A stretch of DNA of 5,257 nucleotides from Elusimicrobiota bacterium (GTDB lineage Bacteria; Elusimicrobiota; Elusimicrobia; UBA1565; UBA9628), in NCBI GenBank assembly GCA_028865585.1, contig JAGWJU010000101.1:1-5257 (forward strand), read 5' to 3'. Positions 1 through 5,257 of this stretch are shown here, piece after piece. The notes beneath the pieces were generated by a model. That model had not been told where the DNA came from, made no database searches, and saw only the letters and a program-made list of their open reading frames with translations. Position 1 is the stretch's first letter, and every line of letters begins with the position of its first letter. Both the position numbers and the translations under genes were made by a program.

Positions 1-29
1 AGCAGGGACGAGACTTTCTTCATGTTCAT
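1..29 (-). CDS. 5' end of an unidentified gene, probably exported (partial)
   Basis: Reading the minus strand from base 29 gives MNMKKVSSL, after which the window ends. An ATG followed by two lysines and then small or hydrophobic residues is the usual opening of a Sec signal peptide or lipoprotein signal, so an exported product is likely, but no family can be named from nine residues. There are two candidate ATG codons, at 29-27 and 23-21; the second gives the more typical MKKVSSL start. The gene lies 69 bases beyond the stop of the metallopeptidase on the same strand, which suggests co-transcription. It is also in the same reading frame as that gene, with no stop between the TGA at 101-99 and the ATG, so a stop-codon sequencing error joining the two cannot be excluded. 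An AAAAGGAG element lies upstream but unusually far from the start. Confidence 0.5.
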
Positions 30-56
30 GGGTCGGTTCGCTTCGCCGGAAGCCGG

Positions 57-64
57 CTCCTTTT
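57..64 (-). promoter_or_regulatory. Shine-Dalgarno-like AAAAGGAG with an adjoining hairpin
   Basis: The minus strand reads AAAAGGAG, a good match to the anti-Shine-Dalgarno, in the 69-base gap after the metallopeptidase stop. It is followed at once by a small perfect hairpin, GCCGG-CTT-CCGGC (bases 57-45). The nearest downstream start codon is the ATG at base 29, with 27 bases between, which is too far for a normal ribosome binding site. If the hairpin folds, the effective distance shrinks to about 15 bases. No ATG, GTG or TTG lies closer. It may serve the partial gene at the left edge or be chance. Confidence 0.35.
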
Positions 65-98
65 GCTCAGTGTTTGCAAGGCTTGAAAATCCTTTTCG

Positions 99-2711
99 TC
101 AGTTCGCCGCCGGCGCCCCTGGCGCGGGCAAGGTGAGGCCGTGGTCGTTCTGCGCGTGGCCGCGGATGATGTCCGCGTGCGGGATGGTTCCGTCCTGGGC
201 CATGTCCGCGAGCATGGCGTGAGTCAGCGCCGAGGCGACGTTGCTCGGCTGGACGTAGAGCCAGGTGCGGATGAAAAGCTTGGCGGCGTATTGGAGCGCG
301 GCGGCCTGACCCATCTCAGGGATGAGGTCCTGGTAGGTCTGCCACGCCGTGCCCATCTGCGTCTCGCCCTGGCGGTGCGGATCGTCGTTGGGGGCGTCGG
401 AGACGTCGTAGGGCGTCTGGTTCTCCCCGGTGCGGATGATGTTGGGGTTGGGCAGGGCCGAGGGCGGGTCGGCGCTCAGGAAGAAGCCGTTGCCGATGAC
501 GGGGGAGTTGCGGATGAGCATGGAGAAGGTGTCCGCGCCCGCCTCGTTGGATTCGGAGCCGATGATGGGGTCGATGAGCCACTTGATGAAGCGGTTGGCG
601 GCGGAAGCGGCCTCTTGGGCGCTCAGGCGGATCTGCGAGGCGACCTGGTATTGCCGGTGGCCGAACTCGTGGAGCTCGATGGAAGGCTGGGCGGTGTTCT
701 CCGCGACCAAGGTGATGGTTCCGGCCTTGGCCCCGCGGCGGCGCAGCCCCAGGCGGGCCAGGGCGCGGAAGGCGAGATTCGGCTTGGCCTTGGCGCGGGC
801 GGCGGGCTCCTGGATGGTGCCGCGCTTCATAAGGAAGAACGCGTCCACGGTCGGGTCGTAGAAGGCGTTGGCCACCATCTGCGTGCCGTTGGCGTGGATG
901 CCGTTGCGCAGGGGCTGGAAGAAGCGCGCGTCGCCGCCCAAATTCAGAACGGACTTGAGCCATTCGATCATCTTATAAGGATAGACGTAGCCGTTGACGT
1001 CGGCGTCCAACTGCTCGTTGTCGCCGGTCGGGTTGAGGGTCAAGGTGACGGGCCGGCCGGGCGTGGCCATCATGGTGGCCACGATGGGGGAGTCCTTGGA
1101 GTCCTCGTCGAAAAGCTTGCCGTAGATGCCGTCGAGCTTGACGGTCACCCGCACGGGCTGGCCGCCGTTGACGTCCGCCGGCACGGTGAAGGAGCCTTGG
1201 GCGTCGGTGACGGCGAGCACGCGCCCGGCGTCGTCATAGACGTAGGTGTTGATGAGCGGCATGGGCTCGGTCGGGCCGTGGTCCTCTCCGTCCTGGGTCA
1301 GCGTGGTGCCTCGGGCTTGGGCTTGGCCGGAAACCGCCGCCGCGGGAGCTTCGGCGACGACATTGAGGCGCCCGCCGGGAAGGCCGCCGTAGCGCATGTC
1401 GTCCGGGTTGACCGCGTAGGCCTGGCCCGACTTCACGTCGACGAGCACGATGACGGCGTTGCCGTCCAAATCGCTGCCCTGGTAGATGTTCATGGCGTGC
1501 CACGCGCCCTGGATGAAGGTCAGCTGCCGGGTTAAAAACTGGAGCGCGGAGCCGGAGCCGTCCGAGGAGGCGCCGATCTGCTGGGCCGCGATATGCTCCA
1601 GTTGAGCGTCGGTATAGCGGACGGTCATAACCGAAGAGTCGATGCCGGGGACGAATCCGCCCTCGACCGCCATCAGAACGGCCTTGCCGTTCAATATCTT
1701 AACGTGGAAGCGCAGGTTGGCGCCCTCCACGGCGAGCGCGTAAGGGGAGCCGCTGATGTCGGGCCCTTCTTTGACCTGGCGGAACACCGCGATGATGGAG
1801 TCGGCTTGGTTCCCCGTGCCCGGGAGCCGCACGACGCCGGTCGCCCGCATGTCCTGGCTGCTGGTGGCGCCGTATTCGGAGGGGTTCTGGTCCACCAAAC
1901 CGCGCAGCGCCTGCTCGACCGAGGCTAAGTTCGAGGGATCGGCGTTCAATACGATGGGTTGCGAGCCGTCCTCCAGGGTCTGCGCGGGGGAGAGATAAAA
2001 TTTGCTGAGGGAGACCGGGCCGCCCTGGCCGGCGACGGGCATGATTTTTTTTGTGACCCGGACTCCCGGCGGCAGGGATAGGGAGGCTTTGCTCCGGCGG
2101 CGCAGGATGCCGTAGGAGAAGGCCGAGGGAGACAAAGAGGGGGACTTGAGCGCGGAGCCGTCGAAAAGGCTCGTTCCCGGCGCTAGCGTGCGCGCCGCGA
2201 AGCGCGCGACGCGGCCCAGAAGGCCTTTGCGCTCGGCCAAGCGGGGAATCGCGGCCCGGGACGGGGGAGCCAGGGCGCGGCTGAGCTTTGAAGCGACGAC
2301 GGCGGCCGTTTCGGGCGAAGCCGAAACGGCGGACGCGGGAAGGGTTGCTTGAAGCGGCGTTAAATTTGACGCAGAAACGGCTGCGCCTGTTTGCGCGGCG
2401 GCCTGCATGCGAGACGCGGCAGGGAGCGATGCCGCGTCCTCCATGGCGCGGGCGCCCAAGGCTGCGCCGTTTGCGGGAAGTGAGAGCCCCTCCAGATTGG
2501 CCGACAGTGGGGTTCCTAAATCGGATGGAATCGTCCGTAATGACGGAACTGTGGCCGCCGCGCCCGCTCCGGGCATGGCTGGCGCCTCGAAGGCAGCCGC
2601 GCCGGCGTCCTCGGCCTGGGCTCGCAGGGCCGCGGGCGAGAGGAGTTGGGGCAGCACAACGGCGAAGGATAAAAGAACTGCAGGGATCTTTCTGGCGTTT
2701 TTCTTATCCAT
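99..2711 (-). CDS. secreted zinc metallopeptidase, gluzincin (M4/M36-like), with FTP/PepSY propeptide and carboxypeptidase-regulatory-like domain
   Basis: Predicted 870-residue exported protease precursor. Residues 1-33 form a Sec signal peptide (MDKKNARKIP, then a hydrophobic core, then AQA before Glu34). Residues 34-215 are Ala/Pro/Ser-rich with basic patches. Residues 216-445 resemble an FTP/PepSY propeptide: FRQVKEGPDI near 310, GGFVPG at 351-356, then a Trp at 404 and VDVKSGQ at 424-430. Residues 486-560 look like a carboxypeptidase-regulatory beta domain (YVYDDAGRVLAVTDAQGSF). The peptidase domain starts near 565. It contains NAFYDP at 615-620 (compare NAFW in thermolysin), the zinc motif HEFGH at 681-685 with catalytic Glu682, NEAGAD at 722-727 supplying the likely third ligand Glu723, and DPHRQGE at 777-783, where His779 may match the transition-state His of thermolysin and fungalysin. 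I chose ATG 2711 because the signal peptide begins there; an in-frame ATG at 2765 would add 18 unhelpful residues. No Shine-Dalgarno is visible. The substrate is unknown. The fold assignment comes from motif order, not a database search. Confidence 0.8.
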   Translation of the reverse strand: MDKKNARKIPAVLLSFAVVLPQLLSPAALRAQAEDAGAAAFEAPAMPGAGAAATVPSLRTIPSDLGTPLSANLEGLSLPANGAALGARAMEDAASLPAASRMQAAAQTGAAVSASNLTPLQATLPASAVSASPETAAVVASKLSRALAPPSRAAIPRLAERKGLLGRVARFAARTLAPGTSLFDGSALKSPSLSPSAFSYGILRRRSKASLSLPPGVRVTKKIMPVAGQGGPVSLSKFYLSPAQTLEDGSQPIVLNADPSNLASVEQALRGLVDQNPSEYGATSSQDMRATGVVRLPGTGNQADSIIAVFRQVKEGPDISGSPYALAVEGANLRFHVKILNGKAVLMAVEGGFVPGIDSSVMTVRYTDAQLEHIAAQQIGASSDGSGSALQFLTRQLTFIQGAWHAMNIYQGSDLDGNAVIVLVDVKSGQAYAVNPDDMRYGGLPGGRLNVVAEAPAAAVSGQAQARGTTLTQDGEDHGPTEPMPLINTYVYDDAGRVLAVTDAQGSFTVPADVNGGQPVRVTVKLDGIYGKLFDEDSKDSPIVATMMATPGRPVTLTLNPTGDNEQLDADVNGYVYPYKMIEWLKSVLNLGGDARFFQPLRNGIHANGTQMVANAFYDPTVDAFFLMKRGTIQEPAARAKAKPNLAFRALARLGLRRRGAKAGTITLVAENTAQPSIELHEFGHRQYQVASQIRLSAQEAASAANRFIKWLIDPIIGSESNEAGADTFSMLIRNSPVIGNGFFLSADPPSALPNPNIIRTGENQTPYDVSDAPNDDPHRQGETQMGTAWQTYQDLIPEMGQAAALQYAAKLFIRTWLYVQPSNVASALTHAMLADMAQDGTIPHADIIRGHAQNDHGLTLPAPGAPAAN

Positions 2712-2720
2712 GGTGAAGTA

Positions 2721-2726
2721 ACTATA
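2721..2726 (-). promoter_or_regulatory. possible -10 element (TATAGT) for the metallopeptidase gene
   Basis: The minus strand reads TATAGT, one mismatch from TATAAT, ending ten bases before the ATG at 2711. Transcription would begin about three bases ahead of the start codon, making the mRNA almost leaderless; this agrees with the lack of any Shine-Dalgarno. There is no convincing -35 hexamer at 17 bases (AAGGAA is found there) and no extended TG, so this is a weak call. The palindrome at 2726-2749 would occupy the whole spacer and -35 region. Confidence 0.3.
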
Positions 2727-2749
2727 AGGAATATCGGCCGTTATTCCTT
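2726..2749. promoter_or_regulatory. 24-bp near-perfect palindrome, candidate operator
   Basis: Arms AAGGAATA and TATTCCTT flank a central CGGCCG, with a single T/T mismatched pair between arm and centre, so 11 of 12 half-site positions are symmetric. It lies 15 to 38 bases upstream of the metallopeptidase start and about 100 bases upstream of ychF. The lack of an unpaired loop and the A/T-rich arms in a GC-rich genome look more like a binding site for a dimeric regulator than a terminator. If transcribed it could also form an RNA hairpin. No regulator gene is present in the window, so the protein that might bind is unknown. Confidence 0.5.
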
Positions 2750-2830
2750 GAGACTTTAGGCCCATTGCGCCCGGTCTTACGGCCTAGGCCCGTTTGGGAC
2801 CTCGGGACCGGGGCGGGCCAACCGCGGTTT

Positions 2831-2839
2831 TGGTATGAT
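2831..2839 (+). promoter_or_regulatory. extended -10 promoter element (TGGTATGAT) for ychF
   Basis: TGGTATGAT fits the extended -10 pattern TGn-TATAAT with one mismatch in the hexamer. Extended -10 promoters of the sigma-70 type can work without a good -35, and none is seen here (GGGCGG at the 17-bp spacing). The predicted start of transcription, about base 2845-2847, lies only five to seven bases before the ychF ATG. A GGGACC direct repeat (2796-2801 and 2804-2809) and a perfect GGCCTAGGCC palindrome (2781-2790) lie upstream and might be regulator contacts. Confidence 0.45.
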
Positions 2840-2851
2840 GATGTCTCAGGC

Positions 2852-3937
2852 ATGGAAATCGGAATCGTCGGGCTCCCCAACGTCGGCAAGTCGACCATCT
2901 TCAACGCGCTCACCTCCGGGCACGCGGCCGCCTCCAACTATCCTTTCACCACCATCGAGCCCAACGTGGGCGTGGTGGCCGTGCCGGACTCCAGGCTCGA
3001 GCGCTTGAGCGCCTTGTTCAAGCCCAAGAAGACCACGCCGGCCTTCGTGCGTTTCGTCGACATCGCAGGCCTGGTCAAGGGCGCTGCCTCGGGCGAGGGC
3101 CTGGGCAACAAGTTTTTGTCCCACATCCGGGAGGTCGACGCCGTCGCCATGATGGTGCGCCTTTTCAAGGACGCGGACGTGGTCCACACCATGGGCGCGG
3201 TCGAGCCGCGGCGCGACATCGAGATCATCGAGACCGAGCTCGCGCTCGCCGACCTGGCCAGCCTGGAGAAGCAGTACGAGAAGGTCTCGGGCAAGGCCAA
3301 GTCCGGGGACAAGGCGGCCAAGGAGTCTTTGGCGCTTCTCGAGAAGCTCAAGGCCGCGCTTTCCGAGGGCAAGCCCGCGCGCTCCTTGGGCTTGGACCCT
3401 AAAGCCATCCGCGATTTTTCCCTCCTGACCGCCAAGCCCGTGCTTTTCATCGGCAACACCGACGAATCGCCGGACGCGGCGCTGGTCGGGGCTTTCGAGG
3501 CCGCGGCCAGGGAGCGCGGCGCGCCGGCGGTGGTCTTGTGCGGAAAAATCGAGGCCGAGATCGCGCAGCTGGCTCCCGAGGACCGCAAGGCTTTCATGGC
3601 CGAGCTGGGCTTGGAGATTTCCGGCCTTGAGCGCGTCATCGTCGCGGCCTACAAGACGCTGGGTTTGCAGAGCTTTTTCACCGCGGGCGAGGACGAGGTG
3701 CGGGCCTGGACCGTGCCCGCCGGCGCCAAGGCGCCGCAGGCCGCCGGCGCCATCCACACCGATTTTGAAAAGGGCTTCATCAAGGCCGACGTCTATTCCT
3801 TCGCGGACATCGAGGCGCACCAGAAGGAATCCATCCTGCGCGAGAAAGGCCTCATCCGCTCCGAGGGCAAGGACTACGCGATGAAGGACGGCGACGTGTG
3901 CTTCTTCAAGTTCTCCGCTCCCTCCGCGGCCAAGTGA
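2852..3937 (+). CDS. ychF: redox-responsive ribosome-associated ATPase YchF (OLA1 family)
   Basis: 361 residues, matching the usual 360-365 of bacterial YchF, a cytosolic Obg-related P-loop NTPase that binds ribosomes and, unlike its relatives, prefers ATP. The P-loop GLPNVGKST is at residues 7-15, the switch I region FTT at 32-34, and the switch II motif DIAG at 70-73. The altered specificity motif NTDE at 202-205 fits the NxxE form linked to ATP preference in this family. His112, in the FKDADVVHTMG segment, aligns by eye with the histidine implicated in hydrolysis in E. coli YchF. A charged helical arm covers about 120-175. A C-terminal TGS domain runs from about 270, with the family signature LQSFFTAGEDEVRAW and then IHTDFEKGFIKADV. 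The start at 2852 gives the canonical short N-terminus MEIGIVG; a TTG at 2765 would add 29 unlikely residues. There is no well-placed Shine-Dalgarno. The gene is followed by an overlapping RNA methyltransferase gene; in E. coli ychF instead sits beside pth. Confidence 0.96.
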   Translation: MEIGIVGLPNVGKSTIFNALTSGHAAASNYPFTTIEPNVGVVAVPDSRLERLSALFKPKKTTPAFVRFVDIAGLVKGAASGEGLGNKFLSHIREVDAVAMMVRLFKDADVVHTMGAVEPRRDIEIIETELALADLASLEKQYEKVSGKAKSGDKAAKESLALLEKLKAALSEGKPARSLGLDPKAIRDFSLLTAKPVLFIGNTDESPDAALVGAFEAAARERGAPAVVLCGKIEAEIAQLAPEDRKAFMAELGLEISGLERVIVAAYKTLGLQSFFTAGEDEVRAWTVPAGAKAPQAAGAIHTDFEKGFIKADVYSFADIEAHQKESILREKGLIRSEGKDYAMKDGDVCFFKFSAPSAAK

Positions 3938-5124
3938 CTCCCGCGCCGGTCCTCGCCGCGCCGACCGGGCTGTGCCGCCACTTCGGGGAGTGCGGCGGCT
4001 GCTCCCTCCAGAACCTGCCCTACCCGGAGCAGCTCGCGCGCAAAAAGGCCCGGGTCGATGCGGCCTTGGCCGCCTTCGGCCTGAAAGTGGAAGCCGTGCA
4101 CCCCTCGCCTGAACTTTGGTTTTACCGGAACAAGATGGAGTTCGGCTTCAGCGACGTCTATCCGCCGATTCCGGACGGCCCGCCGCTCTATTTGGGCCTC
4201 AAGCCCAAGGGCCAATGGCGCCGCGTGCTCGATTTAGAGGAGTGCCGCCTGCTTTCGCCGGAGACGCCCGCGCTGCTCGCCGCCGTGCGCCGCTGGGCCG
4301 CGGAAAACCGGCTTCCTCCTTATAATAGCGTGCGGCACGCGGGATTCCTGCGCCACTTGGTCGTGCGCGAGGCCAAGAACGGCGGCGAGCGCATGGTCCA
4401 TCTCATCACCGCTCCCGAAGATTTTCCCGCCGAGTCCTTCGCGGCGGCGGTCAAGGCCGCTTACCCGGCCTCGACCATTCTGCGCGGCGTCAACGCGAAA
4501 GTCTCCGACACGGCCTCGCCCGATTCCGTGGAGCTTCTCTGCGGGTCCGGCCGCATCACGGAGATTCTGCGGCTTAAAGGGAGGGAACTGCGCTTCAGGA
4601 TTTCGCCCGCGTCCTTTTTCCAGACCAACACGCGCGGGGCCGAAGTCCTCTACGGCATCGCGCGGCGCTGGGCGGAGGAGGCGGCGCCTAAAAAAATCCT
4701 GGACCTCTACTGCGGCGGCGGCGGCTTCGCCTTGTCCCTCGCGGATCTCTGCGAAAAGGTCGCGGGCGTCGAGTCCAACGCCGCCGCGATCGGGGACGCC
4801 AAGCGCAACGCCGCGGACAACGGCGTCGCCAACGCCGAGTTCTACGCCGGCGCGACGGAGACTCTTTTGCCCGCTCTGCTCGACATGAAGCCCAGCGCGG
4901 CCGTGGCCGATCCGCCGCGCGCGGGTCTGCACGCCAAGGCGGCCGCCGCGTTGCGCGACTGGGGGCCGCCGCTTCTGATTTACGTGTCGTGCAATCCCGA
5001 CGCCCTGGGCCGCGACTTGGCCGCGCTGGCCCCGGCCTACCGCGCCGAGCGGGCCGAAATGGTGGATTTGTTTCCGCACACCGAGCACGTGGAGACCATC
5101 GTCTTGCTGCGGCGGACGGACTGA
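3934..5124 (+). CDS. RNA m5U methyltransferase, TrmA/RlmC/RlmD family, iron-sulfur type without TRAM domain
   Basis: 396 residues. Enzymes of this family use S-adenosylmethionine to methylate C5 of a uridine in tRNA (U54) or 23S rRNA (U747 or U1939); which target applies here cannot be read from the sequence. Four cysteines fit the [4Fe-4S] site of the RlmC/RlmD type: Cys14, Cys20 and Cys23 in CRHFGECGGC, and Cys104 in LEECRLL. The catalytic half has SFFQTN (227-232), the SAM motif DLYCGGGGF (257-265), ADPPRAG (325-331), the nucleophile Cys353 in YVSCNP, and the general base Glu387 in HTEHVETI. No N-terminal TRAM domain is present, as in RlmC and unlike RlmD. I chose GTG 3934 because it overlaps the ychF TGA in a GTGA junction typical of translational coupling and gives a compact N-terminus. 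A GTG at 3898 would extend 12 residues further into ychF and is less likely. The gene ends at TGA 5122-5124, close to the right end of the window. Confidence 0.93.
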   Translation: MTPAPVLAAPTGLCRHFGECGGCSLQNLPYPEQLARKKARVDAALAAFGLKVEAVHPSPELWFYRNKMEFGFSDVYPPIPDGPPLYLGLKPKGQWRRVLDLEECRLLSPETPALLAAVRRWAAENRLPPYNSVRHAGFLRHLVVREAKNGGERMVHLITAPEDFPAESFAAAVKAAYPASTILRGVNAKVSDTASPDSVELLCGSGRITEILRLKGRELRFRISPASFFQTNTRGAEVLYGIARRWAEEAAPKKILDLYCGGGGFALSLADLCEKVAGVESNAAAIGDAKRNAADNGVANAEFYAGATETLLPALLDMKPSAAVADPPRAGLHAKAAAALRDWGPPLLIYVSCNPDALGRDLAALAPAYRAERAEMVDLFPHTEHVETIVLLRRTD

Positions 5125-5198
5125 AGACCCGGCCGGCCAGGCGTCCGGGGCGGCGGCAAACGCCATCCCGCCCGCGCATACCCCCGTATAAAGGAAGT

Positions 5199-5224
5199 AA
5201 AAAACCCGTTTCATTCGAGTTTCT
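5199..5224 (-). terminator. weak terminator-like hairpin on the minus strand
   Basis: On the minus strand AAACTCG and CGGGTTT pair over seven bases (one U-G wobble) around a seven-base AATGAAA loop, and the stem runs into a row of six T. This could end a minus-strand gene arriving from beyond the right edge and converging on the methyltransferase gene. In two minus-strand frames, stops at 5235-5233 (TAA) and 5225-5223 (TAG) lie just before it, but no coding sequence can be judged in so few bases. The stem is short and A/U-rich. On the plus strand the same hairpin has a C/A mismatch and a poor T tract. Confidence 0.25.
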
Positions 5225-5257
5225 ATCTCGATTTACACCCTGTTTCCGTTGTATGGG

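Noticed and set aside
45..64. Plus-strand hairpin GCCGG-AAG-CCGGC followed by TCCTTTT as a terminator
   Set aside because: No plus-strand gene lies upstream in the window and the T tract is short and interrupted; the minus-strand reading as a Shine-Dalgarno plus hairpin fits the context better.
141..1535. Plus-strand open frame of 464 codons opposite the protease gene
   Set aside because: It is antisense to the protease codons, is rich in Gly, Val, Asp and Arg with no recognisable domain, and results from the GC-rich third positions of the real gene.
2712..2765. N-terminal extension of the protease to an ATG at 2765
   Set aside because: It would put 18 polar residues ahead of a clear signal peptide and would place the palindrome and the candidate -10 inside the coding sequence.
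2765..2851. N-terminal extension of ychF to a TTG at 2765
   Set aside because: YchF proteins begin just before the GxVGLPNVGKS motif; the 29 extra residues match nothing in the family and cover the promoter.
2846..3820. Minus-strand open frame of 324 codons opposite ychF
   Set aside because: It lies wholly over the highly conserved ychF gene, and its sequence is low-complexity Gly/Leu/Asp/Arg without motifs.
5128..5149. GC-rich hairpin after the methyltransferase stop (CCCGG and CCGGG arms)
   Set aside because: The stem is only five pairs plus two beyond a mismatch, and no T tract follows, so it is not a supported intrinsic terminator.
4234..5214. Minus-strand open frame beginning MKRVFYFLYTGVCAGGMAFA, which looks like a signal peptide
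   Set aside because: The first 29 or so residues come from non-coding DNA and resemble a signal peptide, but all the rest is antisense to the methyltransferase gene, lacks a Shine-Dalgarno and shows no domain. The resemblance is probably chance.
5187..5237. Promoter-like hexamers TATAAA (5187-5192) and TTTACA (5232-5237) on the plus strand
   Set aside because: Neither has a partner hexamer at a proper spacing inside the window, and no gene start follows before the right edge.

Overview
This is a compact, high-GC bacterial window (GC judged by eye, not counted). It holds three complete genes, the first codons of a fourth at the left edge, and one divergent promoter region. Signal peptides and strongly Ala/Pro-rich secreted sequence beside ordinary housekeeping genes suggest the chromosome of a free-living bacterium. 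Elusimicrobiota is my best guess from the general style of the secreted protein, but the phylum cannot be fixed from this window. I see no mobile element, tRNA, rRNA, CRISPR array or long repeat.

Layout. Bases 1-29 (minus strand) carry the start of an unidentified gene whose first residues, MNMKKVSSL, look like the beginning of a signal peptide. Bases 99-2711 (minus) encode an 870-residue secreted protein. It has a signal peptide, a long Ala-rich segment, an FTP/PepSY-type propeptide, a carboxypeptidase-regulatory-like beta domain and a C-terminal zinc-peptidase domain of the gluzincin type (HEFGH, NEAGAD and a later DPHRQGE). Bases 2712-2851 form a divergent intergenic region with a near-perfect 24-bp palindrome and -10-like hexamers very close to both start codons. 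Bases 2852-3937 (plus) encode the universally conserved ATPase YchF. Bases 3934-5124 (plus) encode a TrmA/RlmC/RlmD-type RNA m5U methyltransferase whose GTG start overlaps the ychF stop codon (GTGA). Bases 5125-5257 are non-coding as far as I can see, apart from a weak terminator-like hairpin on the minus strand.

How the genes fit together. ychF and the methyltransferase form a translationally coupled pair linked to ribosome and RNA function. The divergent minus-strand unit is devoted to secreted proteins. The least ordinary item is the metallopeptidase: its propeptide and active-site motifs follow the M4/M36 pattern, but a regulatory-like beta domain lies where the N-terminal beta subdomain of the peptidase is expected, and a basic insertion lies just before the HExxH helix.
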